Of a stretch of DNA of 64,000 nucleotides, positions 32,926 to 45,671 are shown one piece after another; positions within the stretch are counted from its first letter, which is position 1; each line of letters opens with the position of its first letter. Location: the NCBI GenBank assembly GCA_949358305.1, contig OX442314.1, forward strand, positions 19,461,060 through 19,525,059, read 5' to 3'. This DNA comes from Strigamia acuminata. Its lineage: Eukaryota > Arthropoda > Chilopoda > Geophilomorpha > Linotaeniidae. The position numbers and the translations under genes are program-made. Below the pieces are notes generated by a model. The model was not told the DNA's origin and did no database searches. It was given only the letters and a program-made list of their open reading frames with translations.

Positions 32926-35900
32926 ATGGTGCGAGGCGGTGTCGCAGCCTCCACTGCCGCAGCGATGTTGATGCTGCTGACCGCCGCCGCCTCCGCCTCC
33001 GCCGCCGAAGCCGAGCCATCCAAGTGTCCGCATTGCTCGCAGGCGGCTTCCGAACAGAATCGACAGAGTGCCGATGCGTTGAGACTCGAAGCGATCAAAC
33101 AGCAGATTTTGAGCAAGTTGGGACTTCGTCAGAAACCCAACATTACGTGGAACATACCACGTGAAGTGATCTTGCAGACTCTGTGGCGCGCTGATGGCGT
33201 ACGTCAGCTGCTTCTGGAACCGGGGTCGACGCCTCCGCAGCCTGAGACGGATGATTATTACGCGCGCACCGCTGAGATCATTACGTTTGCCGAGCGAGGT
33301 GAGTCTGGGAATGGAGTAGGGAGGGGCGCCGCGGGTTTCCCCACGTGCATCACGCACGTGGTACACTGCTTTTTTTTACGTTTAACTGAATTAGAAACGT
33401 TAATATCATGCTGCTATTTTTACCTTTGCATCTGCTCGTGTTTAATTCCATTTTTCCATTTTATTTGTCGTGTAAAAATTTATTTTAGTTGAATTAATGC
33501 GAGCGTGGCTTTCCTGCAATGCGTGCTCTTTTTTTGTTCGAAAAAATTTGACCAGCGTCTCTCTATGAATGGTTTTAAATGCATTTTATACACTCTTAAC
33601 GTTCGTACAACATAAATTGGCGTTAAAAAATAATTTCAACAAATAATTCGAATTATTTTTTTGAATGATTTTTTTCTTTTTTAAATTTTACCCATTGCTT
33701 AATTCCAAGCTTATTCTAAGAGGGCTTTACTTCTTGTTCCTCGACTTTGTGAAACAATTTTGCAAATTGAAATGTTTTCAAGCTCACAAACTCAAGATTA
33801 ACATGAAAATGGAAATGTGGGGGAGAAAACGCGATTTAATGATGCAAATACTCAGCCCTAAAAGTTCACATGACGAGAGTTGCTCACTAGATTACAAAAC
33901 ATTACAAAAGAAATCTAACCTTTTATGTCTTTTGACATGTTAATTTAAAGCTCAAACCATATTAATATTAAACTTATATAAAAAGTAGGGTTAGAATTTA
34001 GTCCTATCTGCTTTACTTCATTCAACCCTTGGAAAATTTTCTCCCACTGGGGTTTGAATGGTGCAAAAGACTATGGTCAGTTCAAGTTTTGTAACGTGGT
34101 AGGTCCAGCTTGGACACTTTCCCTCTATACAAGTCGAGGGTCAGAGGTGAGCGTGATCTTTTAGACCTGTCCACTATGTGCACCGATGGTCCTGTTTGGC
34201 CCGTCACCATATAAAGAACATTTGGGACCATCTCCCACTAAGTGGACATAACACAGGACACTCAAAACGCCTCATTTCAATCTCTTCTCTCTCCCCCTCT
34301 GCATATCTCATTTTCTCTACTTTTCCCCTAACTTTTGCAATCGACTTTAATGCACACAACTTGGTCACCGTGTCACCAGGTCGTAGCACCCCTTCCTCCC
34401 TCCACCCCCTTGCAGGCTTCCTCCCTTCAGTTCTGCATTTCCCAGCATCCTCTCCATTCCGGGGCAAAACTCTGGCCTCGAGCTCCTCCTGTATCATAAA
34501 TCAGAAAACTCACCATCCACCCCCATTAAGACAAGACCACTGCCCCCGCAAAACGTCACACATAGTTCAAATCTGCACTGTTGCCAGGTGACATTAGGCA
34601 GCGGATCTTCCTAATTGACAAGTGACCTTGACCTTTTCCCACAGTGCAGTTGCAACTCGACGAGTTTCATTTATTTTCCCGATAAATAAATAAATAAACT
34701 AGGATGCATTAACGCATATTCCATCCCACATAATGTCGTTTTGATGTATTCGCTGGGGATGTTTTCAGGTCATCATCTTCTAAGAGCAAAGTTTTTTCTC
34801 AGAGTAAAGCAACTGGTACTTGCAGATTAAAACTGGTTAATGACGTGCTGGGAAATAGGCAAAAGGAAGCATTGAAATTTCTCAAACCTGATGCATTGTT
34901 TGTTATAAAATTATAACCTAAAACTCAATGCTAGGAAAAAATAATGAATTCAATATCAAGAGCTGGAAGTCTCCATTGAAAAATTACATAATATCAATGG
35001 CAAGAGAGCAAATATTATCATTAAAATACGGCACGTTTTATATACCATTATATTAAATATTGAATAGAAATATTATTAGACATTTTACATCACTTTAAAA
35101 TATTACATGTGAAATATATCGTATTGTTTTACAAAGTCAACACCCTCTTTTAGTCTATGGCTTCATGTTTTCATAATTAGGTAATCCTGTTTCTTTTTTT
35201 CCCTTCTTTTTTTCCTTTTTTAATAAAAAATAAAATATAGAGGAGATGAAGACAGACTATTCCCCCTGAAAAGCGTGGAAACAATTGGCTTTTAGCCAAT
35301 ACCATATTTCTGGCGGAAGTTCCTTTAGCTTTCCTTACTTCCATAGTAACTAAAATTGTGTGTGAGTAGACAATAAACTAACAAAGGGAAAGGGACCATT
35401 CGCTCAACGTATAAAATAGACAATAGAAAATATACTAATAATTATACAATACTCCTTAACAATAATAAATTTACGACAATAAATTATTTTAAGAACGAAA
35501 AAAATAATCCATCTCGAGTATTTTTCTTTCAACTCAACTATATATCGATTTTTTTCTGTGTCAGCATGTATGCCACGGGCCTCACTAGTCCGTTGATTGC
35601 CAGTAAGAAAGAAGGAAAAAAAAGTCTTTTAAAAATCCATTCACGAATCTAAACTTTTGACACGAAATACAACAAGAACACTCAAAACATGGCGCTCGGC
35701 CAAAACCTTAAAACAGAAGGAAATTTTAACTACAGAATTTTCTCCTCTACTCTCTACTCTCTTCTACCATTTTGAGATATATTTTTTGTTATTTTTTTTA
35801 TCCTTCTAGAGCGAATAAAGCTAACACCATGACAGGGTGTGAAGCACTCGTACAACCCTCATCCCTTCACCCACGGGAGGGATAAAAAAATTCACCCTCC

Positions 35901-37360
35901 CACTGGCGACCCCCAACAACCGTGCACTTGTTCTGGTGCTGCAAAACCCCCATCTGCTCTCTCCCCTTCCCGTTACCTTCACCGCCATCCCACCACTCCA
36001 CACCCCCTTAAAAAAGGGGGTGGGTATAAAAACGGGGTAGGGGAAAAAAAGGGCTTCTCCCACGGGCTTGAAGTAACTGGTTTTATGAACTAACCCCCAA
36101 CGATGCTCTAGCGAGTGTCAAATTTTTTTCAGAAGAAACCTCGTTTGGGGTTTGATGGATTCCTATAGGAGAAGGGATGCATACACCTGAGCTAAGTTAG
36201 AGGTCATTTATGAATGTGACTTTGTGAATAGGGCTTTTGGACTCAGAAGGTGGTGAGGGTGGTTTATAATGGAATTTTTTTATACTGTACCAAACTTTTT
36301 TTGTATAAAAATGCATTACCATTTTTCTTCCCCCCGCTGCTACAATAAACTCGGGATTAACGTATTCAGTTGCAAATGTGGAAAGCATGAAAAAGTGTAT
36401 TATTATGTATATGATTTCAATTTTTTTTCAATTTTTTTTTTCAATTTTATTAATTCGTTTAGTTTTTTTTTTCTTTTTTTATTAAAAATAGGTGGCACCC
36501 TAAACGGACAGACACTTCTTGAGTTCTCCAATAGCCATGACAATCCTCATAGTCTTCGAGTAAAGGGCGCTACCTTATGGGTGCAGCTGCGATTCCGGTC
36601 TCCATTAGTGCGGCAATTCCGCCATTTATTCCAGGACCGTAAAGTGACTTTGTATGTGTTTCGAGCTCATAAAGTGGGTGGACAAAACTCCTCTAAAGAC
36701 GATTCTCACACTTTAGGCAGCGCTTCTCGTTACAATCTCGACCTGCTAACATCTTCGCGGGTGAGTTTCAAACACGTGGGCTGGAAGAAACTCGACTTGC
36801 AGGACGCAGTACAGAGATGGTTTTCCGGGCCGTTGGGTTCCAAATTCACGGTCCTGATCGATTGCTCTGGCTGCGGCTCGCTTGTCGAGCCTATAGTCTT
36901 TGAAGCGGCTCCAGACACCGATGGCGGTGCTACGACCAGTTCCGCTGCGTCGAGAGGTCTTCGTCCGTTCTTGGCAATCGTGACGGAACCCGTACCGCAG
37001 CACCGGGTTCGACGTCGGGCTCTGGAGTGCGATAGTAAAACAACTCAGTGCTGCAAGCAGTCACTCTACGTGAGCTTTCGAATTTTAGAGTGGGATGATT
37101 GGATCATTGCTCCACAAGGTTACTACGCCAACTACTGTATGGGGGACTGTGCTCGAAGAGGACGAACGCCGGACACGTTCTCTAGCTTCCACACGCACGT
37201 TATTGAGGAGTACAAGAACCGAAATCCGTACGCAGTTATCCAACAGTGCTGTGCACCTACCAAATTGGCACCCATGTCGCTCATCTACTTTGACCAGGAT
37301 TCCAATATTATCAAGACGGACCTTCCTAATATGATTGTCGACGAGTGTGGTTGTGCCTAA
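32926..37360 (+). CDS. Actbeta: Activin beta (inhibin beta-type TGF-beta ligand)
   Basis: Secreted TGF-beta superfamily ligand that signals through type I/II receptors and Smad2/Smox-type effectors. Two exons, 32926-33298 and 36492-37360, give 413 residues. A hydrophobic signal peptide ends near residue 27 (Ala-rich). The prodomain keeps CPHC, EAIKQQILSKLGL, PNIT and REVILQTL. A furin site RVRRR lies at 296-300. The mature chain (about 301-413) has nine cysteines (304, 311, 312, 340, 344, 377, 378, 410, 412), the activin/TGF-beta number. It also has WDDWIIAPQGYYANYC, RTPDTF and VDECGCA. These favour Activin beta over myoglianin (GDF8/11) or Dawdle. The 3.2-kb intron has GC-rich islands and a second TATA-like element. 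The long AT-rich 3' UTR carries ATT microsatellites and a possible poly(A) signal near 38438. Confidence 0.93.
34178..34600. other. GC-rich island in activin beta intron 1
   Basis: C-rich on the plus strand and clearly above local GC. It includes TTTCCCAGCATCC near 34438, similar to the motif in calbindin intron 2. Open frames on both strands reflect lack of AT-rich stops and show no recognisable protein. A regulatory element is a reasonable guess. Confidence 0.3.
35821..36063. promoter_or_regulatory. Possible internal promoter in activin beta intron 1
   Basis: A GC-rich patch 430 bp upstream of exon 2. A perfect 8-bp stem (ACCCCCTT, 36002-36009, with 36014-36021) and 4-nt loop is followed directly by TATAAAAA at 36025-36032. 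It could support a shorter transcript, but no start codon with a signal peptide follows. Confidence 0.25.
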
Positions 37361-40300
37361 AAAATGAATAACTTAGATTTAATTTCAAGCAACAAAAATC
37401 CCATCGTCCTGCCGCGCTCTCTTCTTCTAGTGAATCTTCCATGACGAGTTGATTCTATTTGGAACTTCTGTGATTAAGGCGATCCCGCTACCATAGCCTC
37501 GGGGCCGGGTCAGAAGGAAGAAGAAGAAGCCTTGACTTGGAGGCGTTGACCCTTTGTGATAGACTCTCGAAACCCGAATGATCGGGCGTTGGTCAAAATG
37601 CCGTTTTCAAATTATTTTAACACGATTGTTTGAATTGCTACGGTTTTTTCGCTCTTTTTTTTATTATTATTATTATTAAAAAAGAAAAAACAAAAACAAA
37701 AAAAAATTATTGTGAATTCTATTTTTATTTTTATTTTTATTTTATTGTTTTATTATTATTATTTTTGTCGTTGGATCGGAAGGTGTGTTAACTCAAACGG
37801 TGTGATTTGATGCGCGAAAAATGTAAAAAGATGTTTATAATTTTTTTGTAACTTAATCTATCTATTATAATGAGAGCTAACTATTATTATTATTATTATT
37901 ACTATTATTATTATTATTACGATTACCCTAATATTAATTTATTCTTTTGATTTTAATTAATTACGTTATTTTGACCAATGTTCGACTTACGGTTGTAAAC
38001 CAGCCGCCGATCGTGTTCAACTGATTCAGAATTTAGAGCAACAAAAAAACAATAATAATAAATTAAAAAAGACAAAAGCAAAAAAGACGAAGGCTATCGT
38101 CAAATTGACGTGATTACTTAGTAACTAAATGAACCGCTTTTTTTCTCCCGTGTCCGAGCTTAATTTAGTGTTTAAACAGCTCTTAACTTAAAAATCAGTG
38201 CCTGAAATGAGGCTGCAACTCAATGTGACGTCACAAGGAGATTGAAATAACATATAATAATTCATAAGAACCCCGATAATGATTAAATTAAACGAAAAAA
38301 TCCAACTTTTTAATGATTATGATTTATTACACGTGTGATAATTAACATTTATAGTATTAAACTTAAAAAAAAATATTCGTTTTGAATTTTTCATCTCCTT
38401 GGATGCTTCATTTACAGCTAAGATGGTGCTATTGTGTGAATAAACTTGCTCCAAAGGACACAAATGTAAACTGTGGAGAGAATGTTTTGTATATGTATTT
38501 CCAGCTTAAAAAATAGATAAAAAGAGCTGCCAAATTGTGCGAGATTTCTTGTTAAAGTTGTTGTACTCGAACCGTAGGTTTATCTGTGAAACTTCTTTTT
38601 AAAGGGGAAAAAAACAACTGATTAGATAAGAACACAGAAAAAGATGCAAACATCTTCATCACTGTATTAATTTACATCAAATGTAACTGCATTTTAACAT
38701 ACGTAAAATATATTCAAATAGTGGGATGATTTCCGCGGGTTTACACCGATTTGGCATGCGACAAATTGGCGTGTACCAAATTGCACGAAACTCGTTTCTT
38801 CTCATCAAAATTGTGAATTCGATAACCAAGAATACGGTTAAAAAATTACTCCAGATTCACCAATTAAGAAATGAAAGTCAAATTAAATTATTGTTGAAAT
38901 CGCATAGTAAAAGGGTGTCTTTCGGACAATTTTTTTTAGAAACATAATCATGTTCCATACGAAAGCTTTAATGTTGGGATTGACGACGATTTTAAATTAA
39001 TTTGATTTATTAATTTTTTTTCTCCATGGATTTCGAAGTAAAAACAACAAAAAAAAATGGTTAATAAGCATATACGTAACAATTTTTGTTCGTGCACATT
39101 TGGGGGTAAACAAAAACATTACAAAGGCTACATATGTGATATATATGCAAACTAACAGTAAATTGATTCCATGTGATAATAGAATACTAGCTGTTAATTG
39201 CATTGTGCTTTCAAGTTGAAAATGATGTCGTCTGTGTTCTTATCTGATCGGTGAGATATGCAAAAGTGACTAACTTAAAGTATTTCTAATTTATATTCAA
39301 CTAAAAGAAAACTTTTTATATGACTGCAAATGTTTCTTTATTAATTTGCATGTATAAAATCACTTAATGTTGTATATAGATACGATATTAAAAAATACAA
39401 GAATTAAAGAAAAAAAGTACATTAGATCTTCTCACTACACGTCTTCCTCGTGTTACAAATGGGACTGCTTAATTTAATTACTCAATCCATCAATTTGTCT
39501 TTTTTCATACAATATTCAAGAAAGGGAAAAAAATAAAAATAAAACTGAACTAGTCCCATATAAAAAGTTGAAAGGAAGACTTAAATAAAAGCAGTTTTGA
39601 GAAAGAAAAATATTACTGTATATTTAATTTTTTTGTTACTATGATAGGTTTGTTGCCAGGAGATATACGATGAACACAATTGTGTTTAAAAAGTTGTTTT
39701 TACGCAAGTGTTCAATTTTGTGACAAAGAACATTTGGATCACATGTTTTTTAAAGACCACTTATTGTAATGTAAGAAATTTTCAAAGCTATTAAAATGCA
39801 TGTTTTATCAATAAAAAAAATATGACGTAATTTATTCCAACAATTTTATTTATTATTTATTTTGACCGGACGAATTTCCAAGTGACGAAAAAAACACCAA
39901 AATATTAAACCAAAACATACCGCAATTAAAAAAATAAATATCAGGGAGAGAGAAAATAAAAAAAAAAATTTTTCTCAAGATTTTTTTAAACCTCCTTCCT
40001 GTTAAAAATTAAAAATTAAAATAAAAAAAATGTTTAGGGGTCCGGACCCCTGCCTCCGCCCTTTGATAAATTGTCAAATTGTGCATAAAACACTCGAAAA
40101 ATATATTAAAATAAGTTACTGCACATGTGTTTATCCAACCCAGAGAGCGAAAAATATATAAAACATTTTTTATTGACCTAAAAACATGAAGGAGCAAAAA
40201 TCTTCATCACATTTGAACAACAAAAACAAAGGAGAAAAAATATGCACGGTAGAAAAACATGCTAGCATTGTATGTTGCATTATATCAAGCCCTAAAGTTG

Positions 40301-43300
40301 TCAAAGACCAGGTTGAAAAATGAAGCAATGAGCAGGAAGCTTGGAGGGTGAGGTTCCATTCATATGTGAGCCCTGGGAGGGGGCTTCAACTTCACAGGTG
40401 AAGCCTCTTTGAGCCCAAACTGACCGGCCTGTAAAAAACCAGCAAGCGGGCTGGGATAAAGAGAGCGAAAGGAAAAAAAGAGATCCCTCCGCCAATCAGT
40501 CCAAGTCCAGTCTGTGTCCAAATTACACTGAGTCCAGGTGAGGTGAGAACTTACCTATATCTAAGAGGGTCGGGGGAGAGGTTTTTTTTTCTTCAAAGAC
40601 CCCTGATTCATCCTTAGTCAGTTATCCCCCTCCTATCATTTTTATTATCAACATTTCTACTAGATGGTTTTGGAAGTCTTTTCATTTCAACTTCAACTGA
40701 ATTTTCCTATAAAAGAAAGTGCGATTCATACTGTCGTTGAATATTTGAATGGAATTCGTAAATCACGATTTTTTTTTTCTTTTTTTAGAAAATCTCGATT
40801 TTGCTTTTGCTTTCTGTACTAGACGTCCAAAATATCAATTGATTACACAATAAATTATCATATCGTATGCCGGTATCAAGGAAAATTGATTAATTGATTT
40901 ATTACCAAATAGATTCAAGATTTGTACACGCGAATTTAAAAATAATCCTGCTCTTGCTCTTGCAGGAAGTGACGTCCATTTTGAGTTGAGTTCCTCCTCT
41001 CATCTGGTCAGTGCAACTTCCTCGAGCATGTCCAGAAAAGCTGGAGGTTTGATGTGTCCACGCTCGAGTTTGAAGCGTTCGAACGGGATGGAATGAACTT
41101 TAGAGTTCTCAATAGTTGTCTTATCCAAGCTGACATTGATAAAAGAAGGTTTGAAAAAAGTGTCCTAATCAACTAGCAGAAGTATTAAAATATCAATTTT
41201 TTTCTCCCCATTTTTCCAGTAAACAGTAGCAATGTGCAAGTGTGCGGCCTGTCTATTGGGGATAAAATACCGTTGACAGATGGCTCGACCTATGGTCCTA
41301 CCGGACTCGAGGGCAACCTTTGGTCTTGGGGTCACCACTGACCATCGGTCGACCACGTGCCCTCAACTGGGGGGACGCTCATGGTCACTGACGGTGGCCC
41401 CAGTGGACACTGGAGGGGGAAAGAAAAGCTTATTGTGGGGGGTCACTAAACGATGCCCCGCCCCCGCTAGGTGCTTTGAGTGGCCACGCGCCAAAACAAG
41501 ACAACAAAGTGCGTCTTGCCTTTTGCTGTTTGGTTGTTGGCCTCAGAAAAACGGAGAAAACAGGGTAGTGAGGGGAGGTGAAAGGGAAGGGGAGAGAATA
41601 TTTGACCCCCTCCCCTTTCCCCTTTTTGCAGGTGACCATCCCCCCTGCCTCATGGCTACCTGTTGGTCCTGTTTTGCTAAAAACCCGTTTGGCTTAAAAA
41701 ACGTAAACGACCCCCAAACAGAGCAAGGTTGTGAAAAGAGACAACCGCGTCAACTTTCTGTTTTTAAAGTAGGGTAAGGTTAGGGAAAAAAGAAGAAAAA
41801 AAATGGAAAAAAGGGAAAAAACTGCGAGATGGAATAAATTTGTTATACGCCGAGGCATTACATAATTCCGTTCGCAGTTTGGTTTTGCGCAGTTGCAAGT
41901 AAATCAGTCAAAATAATGTCTAATGAGAGAAATGTGAGAGCTTCGTGCTTATCCTTGAACTATGCCTTAAGAAAGCGATAGTCTGAAATATTAAGTTTTT
42001 AAAAATATCTTTATGATTTCTCATATCGATTTTAATGAAATGGACAATAATTAGGTTATATCATAAATAGAATTACTCTAAAGTGAAAGTTTCTCTTTTT
42101 TTAAAGATATACCTCTTGGTGTGTCTTTTTGTTTTGTTTGTTATTAAAAAATTGCGTAACACTTTTGATTTCTTCAAATCTTTATTGCTTTTTGAATAAC
42201 AAAACAAATGTAGCAAATGTAGCAAAACAAATTTTTAATTTCAGTACAAGGGAGAATTGTAGTAAAAAAAATAAAAATTTATACAGAAATCCAGAAATAT
42301 AAAATTGAATTACACTGAATTAAAGATTACGTACTATACATATAAAAGGTTTAAGGTTCACAGATTTATTTGGTAAGAGAAGTAAAAGAAAAAATTCTCG
42401 GCCTACATAAGTTATAATTTCAATGAAAGTGATTTTAAAATTAAATGTGTAAAAATTCTAATCACAAAACAAATGAATATTTTTGTAATATATATTAAAA
42501 TCTTGGCCTTTATGTGGCACTTAAAAAAATTCTACATGCACCGTAATACGACAATGTCATCGGGACATCAATACGTAATAATCTACAGCCCTATAAAACT
42601 CCATCCAGTCCGTTTAACAAGACCCTATTGCCTTCTTATGAAAAAAAAAATCACTACTAAGCTACCGGGTACTATCTTTTTTCCACCCACCTGTTAGCGT
42701 CCAGTTGAATGGCTCAAGGGAGGGGCTCTGAACCGAGGTAAAAGGCGCACTTTTTCTCCCATCATTGATCATGCAAACGCCGATTGTCCACGGTGCGCGG
42801 TGACGGGCAGTCGAGACCCTCAGACCCTTCTGCCCCCACCCCGCCCTGTCTGCGTCGGTGGCCGCTGTCTCTACATAAAAAATAGAGTCTACAAAGATGG
42901 CACCCCACCCCTAACCATTTGACCTGTCCACATCTGAAACGATCCAAGTATTACAAAAGAATACGTGTTTTGAAAGCGGTCCAACGTAACAGTGAACTTT
43001 TTTCTTATGTAAATCACCAATAAACGTTTTCTATTTTCCTCTTTTCAGCCTCGAATTCACACAGCATCCATTTCTAACTCGCAAAACCGTCATTTTTTTT
43101 AATTGCGCAAGACATCACTCAAAAACAAGAGGCTAATTTATCGTTGGAATTTGCAGTTCTTATCTAATATTAAGAAAAAAAACTACTTGTCATAAAAAAA
43201 GGGGGGCGGCCATTTTGTTTCATCTTACGCGATGGTAGGGAGGACAACCTTTTGGCCTGTGTCCGTAGTCGCCCAACCCCTGGCCCTCAGTCCCCTTTCT

Positions 43301-44558
43301 TAGATTGTGAGTCGCCATTCGCGTTGAGGCCATTGTGTCGGGGTTACGAGACCACTGTGACCTCCTCCTCCTTCTTGTCTGGCCGTGGCTTGGATGAACG
43401 AGACGCCGTCTGGAGGCCCTTGATACCCTGACCCAGCTTCTCACCCCTTGAACACGAGTGATGTGCGGTGAAGTTAACTCGTTTTTAATCCACTATCAGG
43501 TGCAAGTGGCAGGTGTCACAAATTCTGATGAGCTTCGCATATTAAAGGGTTATTAACCTTTTGTGAAACACATTTTGCCTCCAATTTTTTTTATTTATTT
43601 TTATGGCATTACCTCATCTTTCCTTGAACTTTTTCAGTGATATAAATATAACTTAAACGAGAAAAATGGCCGAGCTGTGCTTCTTTCCGTCATAATTTGT
43701 TTTTATTGCAAGAATATCAATTGGAAACGCTATTAAATTTAATCTATTTACTTAAAGTGTTATGTTCGTAAAAGTATTTTATTTCACCATATGAGAACCC
43801 ATAAAAATTCATAATAGTAAACAAAAAGTTTTATCAGAATTTTCAAACCGAGAAATATTAGTTAGAAGTGTGTCCTTGAGACAAAACGGCATCAAACTTA
43901 AACAACCCTCAGGGGCAACGGCTTTTGAAAGATGCCGACATGAGAACTTTAATGCCCAGAAGGAATAAATATCCTCGCCATTTACCCTTGTATCCCATGT
44001 GGCCTCAAGCGAAAGGAAGTGAACTAGCAGGTGGTCAATTTTGGCACTGCACACACGTGTTTTATTTTGCAAATCAAAATAACTTGTCAGTGGTCAATGC
44101 TCGCATAACTTTGTGCTAATTCATCAACTAATCGTCACCCGCATATTAAATCGATTGAGAAAACGCAATGTCCGCACTAGTATGTTATTACCTCTTATTG
44201 TTTCCTGTTCCTAGAAAACAAATCAATGATCAATCAATCATAATGTTTTTTTTCTTCTGTCACAAATCCTGATTCACAGCAGTGTCACTAAAGCATGTTC
44301 TTATATGGAAACAAAAATGACAACAAATTTGCAATATAAAATACCAATGTATCATCAAGTGTCCTTCGGGTAAAACTCAGCAGGAGATATCAATAAATCA
44401 TTGCACAGTTTTTTAGATGAAACAAAAAAATAGTCTTTGTCTCCCATTTTTTTTTACTTTTTAGTTTACTATTAATTATCTCGTGATTTCAGAATAGATG
44501 TTGCACGTGAAACAACACTTTAAGTGTAACCTCCTATTATTATTTCTTGATGAAATTG
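37361..44558. other. Activin beta 3' UTR and gene-poor region
   Basis: The first kilobase is AT-rich 3' UTR with (ATT)n runs at about 37663-37678 and 37880-37920. Beyond about 38.5 kb the DNA is AT-rich with GC-rich islands near 40.3-40.55, 41.2-41.75, 42.7-42.95 and 43.2-43.45 kb. A CACGTG E-box lies near 41355. I see no convincing protein-coding exon; frames within the islands (such as 41280-41777) lack domains and splice context. Confidence 0.4.
40036..40051. repeat. Perfect 16-bp GC-rich palindrome
   Basis: AGGGGTCCGGACCCCT is its own reverse complement and stands alone in AT-rich DNA. It may be a dimeric binding site or a transposon-end remnant. Confidence 0.5.
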
Positions 44559-44762
44559 TTAATCAACAGCTGCTCGTGGAAAAACAGTAAGAGTAAATGC
44601 ATATTTATGTACACAAATGTAGTTGTAACCCTCTTCCGTCCTTGGACGTCGACCTTGAAACTTTTTACCAAGTAAACTCGCGCACGGACAAGTTACGTAT
44701 TCTTCGCACGCGCTGCGAACCATAAGTAGTAGTAAACACCAAAGGAATGTTACCCCAAACAT
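44559..44762 (-). CDS. Candidate small secreted peptide (67 aa) or first exon of one
   Basis: The frame opens with a strong signal peptide (MFGVTFLWCLLLLMVRS, cleavage likely near residue 18). A short Cys-containing segment follows (CEEYVTCPCASLLGKK), with GKK and GRR basic sites and a C-terminus of ordinary composition. A GT donor after SLL (TTG|GTAAAA) would make it the first exon of a longer gene. No second exon was identified. It lies alone in a gene-poor region. The signal peptide could be chance in a 67-codon frame, so confidence is low. Confidence 0.3.
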   Translation of the reverse strand: MFGVTFLWCLLLLMVRSACEEYVTCPCASLLGKKFQGRRPRTEEGYNYICVHKYAFTLTVFPRAAVD

Positions 44763-45575
44763 TGCAGGAGGGCAATAATCAGGTAAAACCCCTCTTCGGA
44801 CATTGTTTTGTCTAGACTTGATTTAAAATCGTGAAATAAATGTGCCATTCCACCTCATTTTACAATGTTATTCGGTCTTTTGTGAAACGAACTGAAGCGA
44901 GGTCTTTTAATGAGATTTTAATGTAAAAACAAATAGGAAAAAATAAATTCGAGTTATGCTAAACAGATAATACCGTAGTGCACGAAGTAAATTAATTGGA
45001 AAGAAAAACCCTTGAACCGTCGACCGCAATAGGCCAATAGCTATCTCTTTGCTGCAGGATCGAAAGAAGCTGATGTCACCCTAAATATCCTTCTTTTGTA
45101 GATCAGGGGAAATCAGAACAGGTTTTTCTTTTCTTTTTTTTTTCTTCTTCTTTTCTTTTTTTTTCTCTTTTTTCAAACATTTTTTATATACTTTTTTTGG
45201 ATTTTTAAGCGCTTTCCACCAAACTGCTCATGAATATTATAATTTTACAATAAAAACCGCGTTTTAAACATTAACGGTTGTTAACTGATCATGTGCGCAT
45301 AAACTTAAGATCATAAAGTGAATGTTCTTTAGAAGCAATACAAAACAAGAAAGAAAAAAAAAGAACCCTTTAAAATTTTGCTGAAAGGCCATGTGGTAAA
45401 GGATTTAAAATCTCAAAATCAGGTTGGAATGTAAATACAAGGCGTGAGAAAGTGTGAAAAAAACTTTTCATTATAAGGAAAATAACAATTTGTATTACGC
45501 AATAAACTTCCCTGCAATGCCTACTTGCACTTGTGCACGTGTATAATGATAAAATTTTCATAAAATCTCCCAGAT

Positions 45576-45671
45576 TTATTCGAAGTCGTTGAGCAAATTG
45601 TAAATGATTATCCCGATGAAAAGTAAAACTCCAAGACCCATCATGACAGGTTGCGGCGGGGGCGTCATCAT
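45576..45671 (-). CDS. Candidate 31-residue single-pass membrane micropeptide
   Basis: A complete ATG-to-TAA frame of 32 codons, missed by usual length cut-offs. It has a double-Met start, a polar Pro-rich N-terminus (TPPPQPVMM), one hydrophobic helix of about 17 residues (GLGVLLFIGIIIY) and an acidic tail (NLLNDFE). This size and layout resemble insect sarcolamban and other tail-anchored micropeptides, but I see no clear match to the sarcolamban motif. The frame is open upstream for about 28 codons through a GC-rich stretch. AG acceptors there (ACTCAG, CAGTCAG) could make it the last exon of a longer protein. Function is unknown. Confidence 0.4.
   Translation of the reverse strand: MMTPPPQPVMMGLGVLLFIGIIIYNLLNDFE

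Noticed and set aside
36269-36491. Upstream extension of the activin beta exon 2 frame to an ATG at 36269
   Set aside because: The extension encodes low-complexity Phe/Tyr-rich residues. An AG acceptor at 36490-36491 joins in frame with exon 1, which supplies the conserved prodomain start.
32926-37360. Myoglianin (GDF8/11) as an alternative identity for the TGF-beta ligand
   Set aside because: The mature domain has RTPDTF and DLPNMIVDECGC-type blocks and an activin-type cysteine layout rather than the myoglianin pattern.
41280-41777. 165-codon plus-strand ORF in a GC-rich island
   Set aside because: No domain, biased composition from GC-rich DNA, and no splice partner. The island is more likely regulatory.
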